A DNA stretch of 45,701 nt from positions 1 to 45,701 of the forward strand of contig NZ_QBKU01000017.1 of the NCBI RefSeq assembly GCF_003054325.1. The letters run 5' to 3'. This document shows positions 1 through 7,372 of this stretch, piece after piece (the stretch's first letter is position 1; each line of letters opens with the position of its first letter). This DNA is from Sulfitobacter mediterraneus. Lineage in GTDB: Bacteria; Pseudomonadota; Alphaproteobacteria; Rhodobacterales; Rhodobacteraceae. Below the pieces are notes generated by a model that had not been told where the DNA came from, did not search any database, and saw only the letters and a list, made by a program, of their open reading frames with translations. The position numbers were made by a program, and so were the translations under genes.

Positions 1-47
1 GCACGTAGTTCGTCCGGATATCTCTTCCCAAAGTTCTTCTTTTCCAT
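1..47 (-). CDS. IS3-like transposase OrfA, first 15 residues (partial)
   Basis: The ATG is at 47 on the minus strand and the frame reads MEKKNFGKRYPDELRA before leaving the window. The K-R-Y-P-x-E-L-R start is characteristic of the helix-turn-helix OrfA of IS3-family elements, which binds the terminal repeats and makes the OrfAB transposase by frameshifting. An AAGGA about 10 bases upstream can serve as ribosome binding site. The identical sequence lies in opposite orientation at 45655-45701. Everything downstream is outside the window, so whether the element is intact cannot be seen. Confidence 0.7.
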   Translation of the reverse strand, partial: MEKKNFGKRYPDELR

Positions 48-95
48 AACCCAGTATCCTTACTTCTGGGTCTCCGCCAAACAAGGGGCGGTTCA
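1..95 (-). mobile_element. Left end of an IS3-like insertion sequence (partial)
   Basis: Bases 1-95 are the exact reverse complement of 45607-45701. Read on the minus strand the element begins TGAACCGCCCC, a typical IS3-family terminal sequence, and runs into the start of a transposase OrfA gene. Only the first 95 bases are in the window. It interrupts the ATPase gene at 96-301. Confidence 0.8.
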
Positions 96-301
96 AGTGC
101 TTCTGCCACCTCGGCATAGCTGGTCGCCAGCGGGAAATGCGGAACCTGCAGCTTACCGAGGCCGTCCTCGGTCATGATGAACACAGGCGCGCCCGCGCCA
201 GCCGCGAAGGTGGATTTTCCGACCCCGGCAACCCCGTGGATCAGGATGCGCGGCGGCTGGAGCACCGAGCTGGTGCGCAAAGATGCGAGAGAGATAGCCA
301 T
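96..301 (-). pseudogene. Phage-type P-loop ATPase (AAA_24/Sak4-like), truncated by the IS
   Basis: The minus-strand frame starts at ATG 301 and overlaps the previous stop by one base (TGATG). It reads MAISLASLRTSS..., then a Walker A motif GVAGVGKSTF near residues 24-33, then PVFIMTEDGLGKL. This is the start of the short RecA-fold NTPases of phages and integrative elements (AAA_24, Sak4-like), which are usually 220-280 residues and act in single-strand annealing or recombination. About 68 residues remain before the IS3-like end at base 95; the frame then runs open through the IS to the window edge. The gene is almost certainly non-functional. Confidence 0.65.
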
Positions 302-789
302 CAGTGCATCTCCTCGCTCAAGACCAACCGGAACTTGGGCTTGCCGGTGCGGACCGTGCGCGCAGGCTCAAACCCTTTGCGCCACGACTCTGGAAGCGCC
401 GTGTATTTGCGCTCGGACACCTTCAACGTGGTGTCGATGAACTCGGACGGATCTTCGCCAGCCGAGGCGATGTTTTCAGCTATCTGGGCGAGTTTCGCCT
501 GATCCCAGTCGATCCGTTTCGCCAGGTCGGCAATCACGGTGACACCGCCATCTGCAAAGCGGATCGTGCCCGTGTCCTTGCCCGCGTCGTAACGGCACTC
601 AGCAGCACGGTCAGCATAACGCACCTCCAGAGCGAGGGCGAAGCGCTCGGTCACCGCTTTCATGCGCGCAGCGGCGGTATCGATTTCCGCCTGAACAGCG
701 GCAAGTAGCGACGGAGGCATGAGCGCCAGTTCTGTCACTGGCATGTTGAGCATGTCATCCACGCTCGGGATATTTTCGGGGTAAGCCAT
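301..789 (-). CDS. Conserved phage/ICE hypothetical protein, 162 aa
   Basis: The chosen start is ATG 789 (MAYPENIPSVDDMLN), with GGAG about seven bases upstream. The soluble, mixed-charge protein has a central stretch rich in Ala, Glu and Arg that looks helical (roughly residues 25-60). It has no enzymatic motif I recognise. It overlaps the following ATPase gene by one base and follows two other short minus-strand genes, so the four genes look like one early operon of a prophage or integrative element. In such elements a protein of this size often precedes the AAA_24 ATPase; that is context, not proof of function. Confidence 0.6.
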   Translation of the reverse strand: MAYPENIPSVDDMLNMPVTELALMPPSLLAAVQAEIDTAAARMKAVTERFALALEVRYADRAAECRYDAGKDTGTIRFADGGVTVIADLAKRIDWDQAKLAQIAENIASAGEDPSEFIDTTLKVSERKYTALPESWRKGFEPARTVRTGKPKFRLVLSEEMH

Positions 790-817
790 GTAGGTCTCCA
801 ATTCTGGGGCTTCAGTG

Positions 818-1129
818 TCACGCGGCTGGCAAGAGCCGCTCGGCGATGGATTTGGTTGGGGTGGTCGGTCTCGATCGGGCGATCGCAAGATAGGCGAAGC
901 GATCCGGGGCGAGCCGTTCCTGGACGAGATGGACCAACCCCTGTTCGGCGGCCCGCCAAGCCGCAGCAGCGAGATCTCTCAGTGCCCGCCTCTGGTCAGG
1001 TGTCAGCTTTGAGATGAGCGAAGCCGCATCGACCGCGAGGAACCCACGGTGATAGATCACGGCCGCGCCCGGCTCGGCCTGGGCCACCCAGGCACAGAAG
1101 CTGATGTCGTCTGGTGCCTCGGACTGCAT
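818..1129 (-). CDS. Hypothetical protein, 103 aa, phage/ICE operon
   Basis: ATG 1129 shares one base with the stop of the upstream helix-turn-helix gene (TGATG), which indicates translational coupling; a GTG at 1132 is an alternative. The protein begins MQSEAPDDISFCAWVAQAEP and has an Ala/Arg-rich helical middle (DQRRALRDLAAAAWRAAEQG), the region likely to contact partners or nucleic acid. I do not recognise a domain. Its role is only suggested by its neighbours, an excisionase-like regulator and a recombination-type ATPase. Confidence 0.6.
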   Translation of the reverse strand: MQSEAPDDISFCAWVAQAEPGAAVIYHRGFLAVDAASLISKLTPDQRRALRDLAAAAWRAAEQGLVHLVQERLAPDRFAYLAIARSRPTTPTKSIAERLLPAA

Positions 1130-1338
1130 CACGCCACCCCTGCGTCCAGGCTGTCGGCCGTCTGGCGTAAGTGTGCCTCTTCATGTGCCAACACATCCTC
1201 GAGGCGGTAAATGATCCGCCCACCGATTTTCATGAAGGCCGGACCTTGGCCGGTCCAACGCCAGCGCTCCAGCGTGCGGTGTGAGATCGTCCAGCGGCGC
1301 GCAAGCTCCTTTTGTGTGAGGCAGGGTTTCTGCTGCAT
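1129..1338 (-). CDS. Excisionase/AlpA-like helix-turn-helix protein, 69 aa
   Basis: The small protein is essentially one winged helix-turn-helix. LTQKELARRWTISHRTLERW (about residues 8-27) carries the HTH, followed by GPAFMKIGGRIIYRLEDV, the wing and the conserved R-Y-x-x-x-D-V ending of HTH_17/excisionase-type domains. Such proteins act as excisionases or as transcriptional activators of integrase genes. A strong AGGAGA lies upstream of ATG 1338. It is the first gene of the minus-strand operon that ends in the IS-truncated ATPase, and its promoter must lie in the GGGATG-rich region 1339-1534. Confidence 0.75.
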   Translation of the reverse strand: MQQKPCLTQKELARRWTISHRTLERWRWTGQGPAFMKIGGRIIYRLEDVLAHEEAHLRQTADSLDAGVA

Positions 1339-1534
1339 CTCTGTCTCCTCTGATGATTACAGAGCGAAGATGCGAAATCCTGACGTGGGATGTCGTCGGG
1401 ATCGGTGATGGATGCGGAGGGGGATGGGATGGCCCTTGGAAACAAGGCGGCGAATGAGAAAGAGGGATGAGCATCCACCGCTCATCCCCCTCTCGATCCC
1501 CCCGCCATCCCCCACCTGAGGGGATGTAGTTCGC
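1339..1534. promoter_or_regulatory. Intergenic region with clustered GGGATG motifs and a hairpin
   Basis: No gene is seen here. GGGATG occurs at 1387, 1421, 1426, 1464 and 1521, and its complement CATCCC at 1483 and 1506. The copies at 1464-1472 and 1480-1488 form a nine-base-pair hairpin (GGGATGAGC / GCTCATCCC, seven-base loop). The region must hold the promoter of the leftward excisionase-like operon. The repeats could be sites for a repressor or for the excisionase-like protein itself; this is inferred only from the repetition. Confidence 0.4.
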
Positions 1535-2218
1535 CTAGTCGACCCTCAACCGGTAGCTGCCGCGCCCATCCGAATGAATCAGCTCCCGCCAGTTTTTCTT
1601 CGACTTGAAAACGTCCGCCATCTTGAGGCTCTTCGAGCGGGCCGCTGCCAGGATCTGCTTTCCGCTCTGCCAGGGCTGACCAGATTGCGCGGCCGCATGG
1701 AGCGCGCGCACGACTTCCGCCTGTATGGGCCCCAATTGGAACTGATGGCCGTTGCAGCGCACATCCTTGTAGTCACGCGAGGCGATGAAGCTCCGGTCCT
1801 CACAACTACCGCTGCCAGCGTAAAAACCTGACTTTATTTCATAAAGATCGCGCTCGCTACGCCGCAGGAGAAGGTCCCCGATCACCACGTAGAGAGGCGC
1901 ATATTCGTCTTGGAGACAAGCATAGCCTGAGGGGCCCGAGCGAAACTCACTCAAGCGCACTTCGCCCGACCGGAACAAGTGAAAGACATCGCAGGCATGC
2001 AGATCAAGAAGGCCACTGAAGTATCGCCGCTCTTCTGGCACACGGAACCGCGCGCCATCGGAATCTTCCTCGTATCCCCCGATCTCGAGCGGTAAGTCGA
2101 AGACCCGGATCGACAGCCGCAGTTGGTCGTTCTCAGCAAGATAGACGAGATCATCCTCTGGAATGGACCATCGTTCGAGAACCTCAGGCAGAGAGAAGTA
2201 AGCCTTTTCTATATCCAT
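1535..2218 (-). CDS. Hypothetical protein, 227 aa, divergent from the S24 repressor
   Basis: The start at ATG 2218 (MDIEKAYFSLPEVLERW) is chosen because a GGGGGG stretch sits a few bases upstream; upstream in-frame starts lack one. The N-terminus, FSLPEVLERWSIPEDDLVYL, resembles a MerR-like or excisionase-type helix-turn-helix. The middle is rich in aromatic and acidic residues, and the C-terminal 70 residues look like a second helical DNA-binding-like unit. I cannot assign a family. It is transcribed away from the S24 regulator, and a GTTC-N7-GTTC box lies 27-41 bases before its start, so it is a plausible DNA-damage-induced gene of the element. Confidence 0.6.
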   Translation of the reverse strand: MDIEKAYFSLPEVLERWSIPEDDLVYLAENDQLRLSIRVFDLPLEIGGYEEDSDGARFRVPEERRYFSGLLDLHACDVFHLFRSGEVRLSEFRSGPSGYACLQDEYAPLYVVIGDLLLRRSERDLYEIKSGFYAGSGSCEDRSFIASRDYKDVRCNGHQFQLGPIQAEVVRALHAAAQSGQPWQSGKQILAAARSKSLKMADVFKSKKNWRELIHSDGRGSYRLRVD

Positions 2219-2244
2219 CTGCCCCCCGAATCTTGCGTGCAACC

Positions 2245-2259
2245 GTTCCTTTTTTGTTC
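2245..2259. promoter_or_regulatory. Candidate LexA (SOS) box, GTTC-N7-GTTC
   Basis: The sequence GTTCCTTTTTTGTTC matches exactly the direct-repeat SOS box known for LexA of Alphaproteobacteria. It lies between two divergent genes, one of them an S24-type repressor. Relative to the leftward gene (start 2218) it sits where a promoter would be; relative to the rightward promoter it lies just upstream of the -35. One such match is expected by chance in a window of this size, so its position carries most of the weight. Confidence 0.6.
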
Positions 2260-2266
2260 TAATGTC

Positions 2267-2295
2267 TTGACCAACGTCGCGCAATCCTATCTTAT
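2267..2295 (+). promoter_or_regulatory. Candidate promoter of the S24 repressor gene
   Basis: TTGACC (2267-2272) is followed after 17 bases by TCTTAT (2290-2295), or after 15 by TATCTT. A short direct repeat, ATCCTAT-CTT-ATCCTAT (2284-2300), overlaps the -10 and could be an autoregulatory operator. It is about 30 bases upstream of the ATG at 2327. Confidence 0.4.
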
Positions 2296-2326
2296 CCTAT
2301 TTAATCCACACTTCCTTGGGGATAAC

Positions 2327-3004
2327 ATGGACGCCCACCACACGCTCGCCGACCGTCTCCATGCCCGTGCCAACCAGCTCGGCCTGAGCCCTGCCCATGT
2401 TGCCGAGATGGCCGGGGTCAATCGTTCCTTCGTCTACGACATCCTGCGTGGCCGCTCGACGCGGCCTGGAATCGACCGCCTCGCGGAGGTCGCGCGTGTC
2501 TTGAAGGTGGAACTCGACTGGTTGATCCACGGCATAGGTAATGTCGAAGGCACCCCTCCGTTCATCGAGAACCCGGACGATGCTTTCGTTTCGATCACCC
2601 ACGCGGGCGTCAGGCCTTCAATGGGCGGCGGCTCCGTTGTTCTGGATGAACATGAGGCGCCAGGACGCGCCTACCACTTCCGTAGATCGTGGATCAAACA
2701 CGGCCTCAAGGCATCACCCTCGCAACTGCGGATCATGAAGGTCGAAGGCGACAGCATGGAACCCACCCTCTTCGAAGGCGATACGGTTCTGGTCGACATG
2801 ACGCGCAAAGCGCCAAGCCCGCCAGGTATCTTTGTTCTCGACGACGGCATGGGACTTGTCGCCAAACGCCTGCAGCACGTTCCGAATAGCGAGCCACCAG
2901 CAGTGCGCGTGATTTCTGACAACAAGCATTACCCCGAATACGAGCGCACGGCTGACGAGATCAATATCGTGGGGCGGATCCGCTGGTTTGCACGGGAGGT
3001 TTGA
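2327..3004 (+). CDS. Phage-type repressor: XRE helix-turn-helix plus S24 peptidase domain
   Basis: The 225-residue protein has an N-terminal XRE helix-turn-helix (about residues 8-65, with LSPAHVAEMAGVNRSFVYDI) and a C-terminal S24/LexA-like autoprotease domain. The catalytic pair is visible: Ser143 in GDSMEPTLFEGD and Lys180 in GLVAKRL. Proteins of this kind keep integrative elements silent and cleave themselves when RecA is activated. ATG 2327 was chosen because the XRE domain begins there; the frame is open further upstream but that part would overlap the SOS-box region. It is the first gene of a rightward set that leads to the serine recombinase, and probably regulates it. Confidence 0.85.
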   Translation: MDAHHTLADRLHARANQLGLSPAHVAEMAGVNRSFVYDILRGRSTRPGIDRLAEVARVLKVELDWLIHGIGNVEGTPPFIENPDDAFVSITHAGVRPSMGGGSVVLDEHEAPGRAYHFRRSWIKHGLKASPSQLRIMKVEGDSMEPTLFEGDTVLVDMTRKAPSPPGIFVLDDGMGLVAKRLQHVPNSEPPAVRVISDNKHYPEYERTADEINIVGRIRWFAREV

Positions 3005-3005
3005 G

Positions 3006-3737
3006 ATGATCGAATTTCGCTCCCTCGCCGACGATGAACCAGCCTTGAGCTTCTCGCCGCTCTTGCGCGGGGTTCTGAAAACCTTCGCCTACGTCCAGGC
3101 GCATGGTTCCATCGGCCTCACCCCGTCAAAAGCCTTCAAGCGCAATTTCGTTCACTGGGCCGCGGCGGAATTCGACTGGCCCGGACATACCGAGGCGGAC
3201 CTCTTCGCCGTCAACAAGGTTCTGAAAGAACATGAATTCATGCCGCTCGGGGATATTCACTTCCTGCTGACCACCCTGAAAATGGGTCGGCACTATAAAG
3301 GGATTTTCAAGCTGACTAAGTCAGGGGCGGAACTGATCCATCATCCCGGCCGTCTGTTCGGCATCATTACGCCGTTTTACTTGTTTGAAATCGATCATTC
3401 GGGCTGGTCACGGACCCCGGACCAAACGCTTCCGGGCAACTGGGACGTCTTCCTCAACGTCCTCAACGTCGAGACTGAGGACGGCGCATCGGGCGCCTAC
3501 CTGCGACAGATCTTGTTCGGTGAACCCGATCCCTGTCCCTTTCCACGCTACGATGAGATGATGGGCAGTCTTTACACTCAGGTCCTGCGCCCCCTTGTCT
3601 GGACAGGCCTGCTTCAGGAAACCCGACCCGCTAAGTCCTTTCGCGCGCAAGAAAGCCTGTTCACCAAGACGCCGCTTTGGAAGGCCGCCCTGAAACTCGA
3701 CACAGATTCGATGGTCCAATCCGCGACACGGCACTGA
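3006..3737 (+). CDS. Hypothetical protein, 243 aa, coupled to the S24 repressor
   Basis: ATG 3006 follows the repressor stop by one base, so the two genes are almost certainly co-transcribed and coupled. The protein has no signal peptide or membrane segment. It has a mixed helix/strand composition with SFSPLLRGVLKTFAYVQAHG near the N-terminus and GDIHFLLTTLKMGRHYKGIF in the middle, the latter resembling a winged-helix unit followed by a beta hairpin. I do not recognise a named domain. The position between a repressor and a recombinase module suggests a role in control or mobility of the element. Confidence 0.65.
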   Translation: MIEFRSLADDEPALSFSPLLRGVLKTFAYVQAHGSIGLTPSKAFKRNFVHWAAAEFDWPGHTEADLFAVNKVLKEHEFMPLGDIHFLLTTLKMGRHYKGIFKLTKSGAELIHHPGRLFGIITPFYLFEIDHSGWSRTPDQTLPGNWDVFLNVLNVETEDGASGAYLRQILFGEPDPCPFPRYDEMMGSLYTQVLRPLVWTGLLQETRPAKSFRAQESLFTKTPLWKAALKLDTDSMVQSATRH

Positions 3738-3863
3738 CGGGCCGCACGCTACAAACCCGATCCTGCACGCAGCACCCCGCACCAGCCCCGCAACCCATTG
3801 TTTTAACTTGAATACCAGCGCCACTTGAAGCCCAGATAGGGCAACAACCCGAAAGGCGCTCCA

Positions 3864-4106
3864 ATGCTTGATGATCTCTCAACCCCGGTTTCGGGGCCCA
3901 ATCCTCTTTGCCCTGAACGCATGTCAGCGAACGCGCGCCTCGCCGAAATCGGTCGCATTTTGGCAGCAGGCGTCATTCGCCTGAACGCCGAACAGTCCAG
4001 CGATTTATCTGCCGAGGACGGAGACAGTTTCGTGGACTTCTCGCCCCGAAAGAGCGGTGGTCGTCATGCAAAACGTTTGCCGCTGGGAGGAATTGATGAA
4101 GCATGA
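3864..4106 (+). CDS. Small conserved protein preceding DUF2924, 80 aa
   Basis: The protein has the core MSANARLAEIGRILAAGVIR, a helical stretch that I know as a recurring small protein placed before DUF2924 and a serine recombinase in alphaproteobacterial mobile elements. GAAAGG lies about eight bases before ATG 3864, and the end of the gene overlaps the DUF2924 start (4096) by 11 bases. It may be a small accessory or regulatory factor for the recombinase; nothing in the sequence gives a mechanism. Confidence 0.65.
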   Translation: MLDDLSTPVSGPNPLCPERMSANARLAEIGRILAAGVIRLNAEQSSDLSAEDGDSFVDFSPRKSGGRHAKRLPLGGIDEA

Positions 4107-4596
4107 CAATAAGATAACGCCCGCAAAGCCAGGTCTGGATCCAAAGACTGATCAACCAGTCTTGGCTCGCCTGGCCGCCTTGAAGGCCATGTCCGTCAAG
4201 GATCTGAAGGCCGAATGGGAGAAGCTCTTCGGCCTGGCTGCGCCGAACAACAGCCGCAAGTTCCTGGAATTCAGGATCGCCTATCGCATCCAGGAACTGA
4301 CCTACGGCGGTCCCGACCGTGAAACGCGCCGCATGCTGGATCTGCTGGCTGATGAGGTCGAGGGACATGCGCGGAGCAAGCACCGGATCGCGGATCCCAG
4401 AAATCCCGTCACAGGCACCAAGCTCATCCGCGAATGGGACGGCGTTGAGCACACCGTAACCGTGCTGAAAGACGGCTTCGACTGGCAGGGCCGCAAGTTC
4501 AAATCGCTCTCTGCAGTGGCACGCGCCATCACCGGCACACGCTGGAATGGCTATCGCTTCTTCGGGTTGCGTGAGCGCAAGCGGGAGCAAGCATAA
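4096..4596 (+). CDS. DUF2924 domain protein, 166 aa
   Basis: ATG 4096 is preceded by GGAGG at five bases, which fixes the start. The sequence holds the features of DUF2924: VKDLKAEWEKLFGLAAPNN in the first third, FRIAYRIQELTYGG, then GTKLIREWDGVEHTVTVL and KFKSLSAVARAITGTRWNG, the last resembling a small DNA-binding fold. DUF2924 proteins are nearly always found directly before large serine recombinases and are thought to assist recombination or give direction to it; the function is not established. The stop overlaps the recombinase start (TAATG). Confidence 0.85.
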   Translation: MKHDNKITPAKPGLDPKTDQPVLARLAALKAMSVKDLKAEWEKLFGLAAPNNSRKFLEFRIAYRIQELTYGGPDRETRRMLDLLADEVEGHARSKHRIADPRNPVTGTKLIREWDGVEHTVTVLKDGFDWQGRKFKSLSAVARAITGTRWNGYRFFGLRERKREQA

Positions 4597-5921
4597 TGGA
4601 GGGTATGAACCGCCCGAACCGCCGCCTGCGCTGCGCCATCTACACTCGCAAGTCGACCGAAGAAGGTCTCGACATGGAGTTCAACACCCTCGACGCCCAG
4701 CGAGAGGCCTGTGAGGCCTACATCGCCAGCCAACGGTCCGAGGGTTGGGTCGCCACCCGCGACCGCTATGACGATGGCGGGTTCTCTGGCGGCAATCTTG
4801 AGCGCCCCGGCCTCAAGCAGCTTCTGACGGACATTGAGGACGGCTTGGTCGATGTGGTTGTGGTCTACAAGATCGACCGTCTCAGCCGTTCGCTGATGGA
4901 TTTCTCCAAGCTGGTCGAGATCTTCGACCGCAATGGTGTCACCTTTGTCTCTGTCACGCAGTCGTTCAATACCACCACCTCGATGGGGCGGCTGACGCTG
5001 AACATTCTGCTCAGTTTTGCCCAGTTTGAGCGCGAGGTCATCGGAGAGCGAATCCGCGACAAGGTTGCCGCGTCGCGCAAACGCGGGATCTGGATGGGGG
5101 GCTATGTACCCCTCGGCTATGATGTGCAGGATCGCAAGCTGGTGGTGAACGAAGCCGAGGCCGCATCGGTCCGGCGCATCTTCGAGCGGTTTGTTGAACT
5201 CGGCTCCGCCACGGTACTGGCACGCGAACTCCGCCGCGAGGGATTCCGCAATAAGCAGGGCACGCTGATCGACAAGGGCTATCTCTACCGGCTCCTGAAG
5301 AACCGCGTTTATCGCGGTGAGGCAGTTCACAAGGGCACGGCCTACCCCGGCGAGCACGACGCAATCATCGACGACAATCTCTGGGATCGGGCCCATGCCA
5401 TCCTGCAGGAAAGCCCCCGCAAACGTGCCAACAACAGCCGGTCGCGGACCCCCGCTCTCCTGAAAGGGCTGATCTTCAGCGACACCGGCGCGGCCATGAC
5501 ACCCACTAGTACCAAGAAGGGCGCGAAGCTCTATCGCTACTATGTGTCGATGGACGTGATCCGGAACCGCGAGACCGGTGAGGAAACCGCGCCGATGCGG
5601 CTCGCCGCCGGAATGGTTGAGGACGCGGTCGTGACCGAAGTGCGGCGGATCCTGCAAACACCAGAGGTCGTCACGCAGGTGCTGGCCGCCCTGAAACGCG
5701 ACAGCGGCGGTGCATCCGAGGCCAATGCCATCGCCGCCTTGCACGAGTTCAACGGGCTCTGGTCGCAACTCTTCCCGGCCGAACAGGCCCGCATCATCCA
5801 GTTGCTGGTGCGGCGCGTCACGGTCACCGCCGCAGGTCTCGAGGTCGATATTCAGCGCGAGGGCATCTCGGGCGTCATCCGCAAAATGGTGGTGCCCCGC
5901 AGGCTGGAGGCTGCAGAATGA
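4596..5921 (+). CDS. Large serine recombinase, 441 aa
   Basis: The N-terminal resolvase domain has CAIYTRKSTEEGLDMEFN with the catalytic Ser20 and nearby Arg18, then GGFSGGNLERPGLKQL and VVVVYKIDRLSRSLMDF. A recombinase domain follows (GYVPLGYDVQDRKLVVNEAE to about residue 260), and then a C-terminal DNA-binding region with GLIFSDTGAAMTP in the place of the zinc ribbon; the cysteines are absent there, as in other members of this subfamily as far as I recall. The enzyme would integrate or excise the element by cutting att sites through a 5'-phosphoserine intermediate. It appears intact. Its att sites were not identified; the region after 6334 is where one might lie. Confidence 0.9.
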   Translation: MEGMNRPNRRLRCAIYTRKSTEEGLDMEFNTLDAQREACEAYIASQRSEGWVATRDRYDDGGFSGGNLERPGLKQLLTDIEDGLVDVVVVYKIDRLSRSLMDFSKLVEIFDRNGVTFVSVTQSFNTTTSMGRLTLNILLSFAQFEREVIGERIRDKVAASRKRGIWMGGYVPLGYDVQDRKLVVNEAEAASVRRIFERFVELGSATVLARELRREGFRNKQGTLIDKGYLYRLLKNRVYRGEAVHKGTAYPGEHDAIIDDNLWDRAHAILQESPRKRANNSRSRTPALLKGLIFSDTGAAMTPTSTKKGAKLYRYYVSMDVIRNRETGEETAPMRLAAGMVEDAVVTEVRRILQTPEVVTQVLAALKRDSGGASEANAIAALHEFNGLWSQLFPAEQARIIQLLVRRVTVTAAGLEVDIQREGISGVIRKMVVPRRLEAAE

Positions 5922-6334
5922 CGAAGCAGGACGACACAATCCGAGTGCTGATCCCGCTGAAGGTCCGAAAGAAGAACGGGCGACCAAAGATCCTGCCGCC
6001 CGCCGACTATCAGCCGAGCGAGGATCAGGCCCAAGATCCGCACATTCTGCGGGCCATCGGCCGGGCATGGGGCTGGCGGCGGCGCATGGACACTGGCGAA
6101 TTCACGACAATCCAGGAACTGGCTGAAGCCGTTGGTTTGGCCGAACGTCATGTCAGCCGCCAGTTGCGGCTGGCTTATCTTGCGCCGGAGGTGCTGAAGC
6201 GCCTGACCTGCGGGCGGGAGACCATTGCTGTGACAGTCGTGCAGCTAAATGAATGCGCGCCGATGCCATGGCTGAACCAGGCAGGAGTGGTGTTTGGCAG
6301 CACGTCAGATGCTCCAAGGCATTACCAAGGCTAG
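5918..6334 (+). CDS. Recombinase-associated helix-turn-helix protein, 138 aa
   Basis: The start overlaps the recombinase stop by four bases (ATGA). Residues roughly 65-105, TIQELAEAVGLAERHVSRQL and LAYLAPEVL, form a ParB/KorB-like helix-turn-helix. The end, PWLNQAGVVFGS, resembles the W-x-x-Q-x-x-V-F ending usual in this family of recombinase partners. It probably binds DNA and helps the recombinase. The last residues after VFGS look divergent, so the tail may have been altered at a junction with the next operon. Confidence 0.7.
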   Translation: MTKQDDTIRVLIPLKVRKKNGRPKILPPADYQPSEDQAQDPHILRAIGRAWGWRRRMDTGEFTTIQELAEAVGLAERHVSRQLRLAYLAPEVLKRLTCGRETIAVTVVQLNECAPMPWLNQAGVVFGSTSDAPRHYQG

Positions 6335-6366
6335 ATTTTTCTCGACTTATCGGCCACCTTCGGGTC

Positions 6367-7371
6367 ATGAGAAGCAACCTATCCTTTCAACAGCTTGAGA
6401 CCTACATTCGCGAACAGATGCGGATGTCGCATGTTTATCAGCCGGTCATGCTTCAGGTTCTGCTGGAAAAGGGTGGCACTGCCTCGACGGAAGACGTTGC
6501 GAAAGCACTACTGAGCTACGACCGCTCACAGGTGGAATACTATGAGATCCGCACCAAAAATATGGTGGGCAAAGTTCTCACGCAAAATGGCGTGATTGAG
6601 CCTATCAAGGATGGGCGCCGCATTGTCGGATACCAACTTGCGGCCGGCGATCTGTCTGATCAGGAAATCGCTGCGCTCATTGAGCTCTGCCAGCAACGCC
6701 TTTCCGCCTATATCAATCAACGGGGTGACGGCATCTGGGGTCACCGCGGCATTGCGGATGGTTATGTTCCGGGCTCGGTTCGATATGAGGTCCTAAAGCG
6801 GGCCAAACACCGCTGTGAGCTTTGCGGGGCCCATGAAGAACAGGCAGCCCTGCATGTCGATCATATCGTGCCACGCGCCAAAGGCGGAAGCGACGCCTTG
6901 AGCAACTTTCAGGCGCTCTGCGTCACATGCAACACGAACAAGCGAGACAGGGACGATACCGATTTTCGGGACGTGCTGGCCTCCTACGGCATTAGAGATC
7001 AAGCCTGCATATTTTGCACAATCGGCGAAGACAGGATCATCGCCGAGAACGAGCTTTGCTACGCGATCCGTGACGGATTTCCCGTTACCCCAATGCACAC
7101 GCTGGTCATCCCCAAGCGGCATGTGGCCGATTACTTCGACCTCTATCAGCCCGAGTTGAACGCGATCCAGGCGTTGCTCAAGGAACAGCGCGAACAAATT
7201 CTTGCCGCAGACCCCTCCGTCACAGGATTCAATGTCGGGATCAACGCCGGGGCCGATGCCGGTCAGACCATCTTCCATGTCCACGTTCACCTGATCCCGC
7301 GTCGGAACGGCGACGTTGCCAATCCCCGCGGCGGTGTGCGAGGGGTCATTCCTGAGAAGCAGAAGTACTAG
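6367..7371 (+). CDS. HNH nuclease fused to a HIT-family domain, 334 aa
   Basis: The N-terminal 100 residues are helical and resemble a winged helix. An HNH domain follows (about 138-200): C150/C153 and C185/C188 form a zinc site, and ALHVDHIVPRAKGG with D165-H166 and N180 supply the catalytic HNH residues. The last third is a HIT domain (214-334) starting CIFCTIGEDRI and containing the triad motif H304-V-H306-V-H308, the site of nucleotidyl hydrolysis or transfer. A fusion of a nuclease with a nucleotide hydrolase suggests control by a nucleotide signal or removal of nucleotidylated ends; this is inference. ATG 6367 was chosen because homology begins there. It heads a four-gene operon: one base separates it from the GIY-YIG gene. 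Confidence 0.8.
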   Translation: MRSNLSFQQLETYIREQMRMSHVYQPVMLQVLLEKGGTASTEDVAKALLSYDRSQVEYYEIRTKNMVGKVLTQNGVIEPIKDGRRIVGYQLAAGDLSDQEIAALIELCQQRLSAYINQRGDGIWGHRGIADGYVPGSVRYEVLKRAKHRCELCGAHEEQAALHVDHIVPRAKGGSDALSNFQALCVTCNTNKRDRDDTDFRDVLASYGIRDQACIFCTIGEDRIIAENELCYAIRDGFPVTPMHTLVIPKRHVADYFDLYQPELNAIQALLKEQREQILAADPSVTGFNVGINAGADAGQTIFHVHVHLIPRRNGDVANPRGGVRGVIPEKQKY

Positions 7372-7372
7372 G

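Noticed and set aside
4551..6068. 505-codon minus-strand open frame
   Set aside because: It is the shadow of the serine recombinase on the other strand; the recombinase has all its catalytic motifs and the shadow has no recognisable domain.
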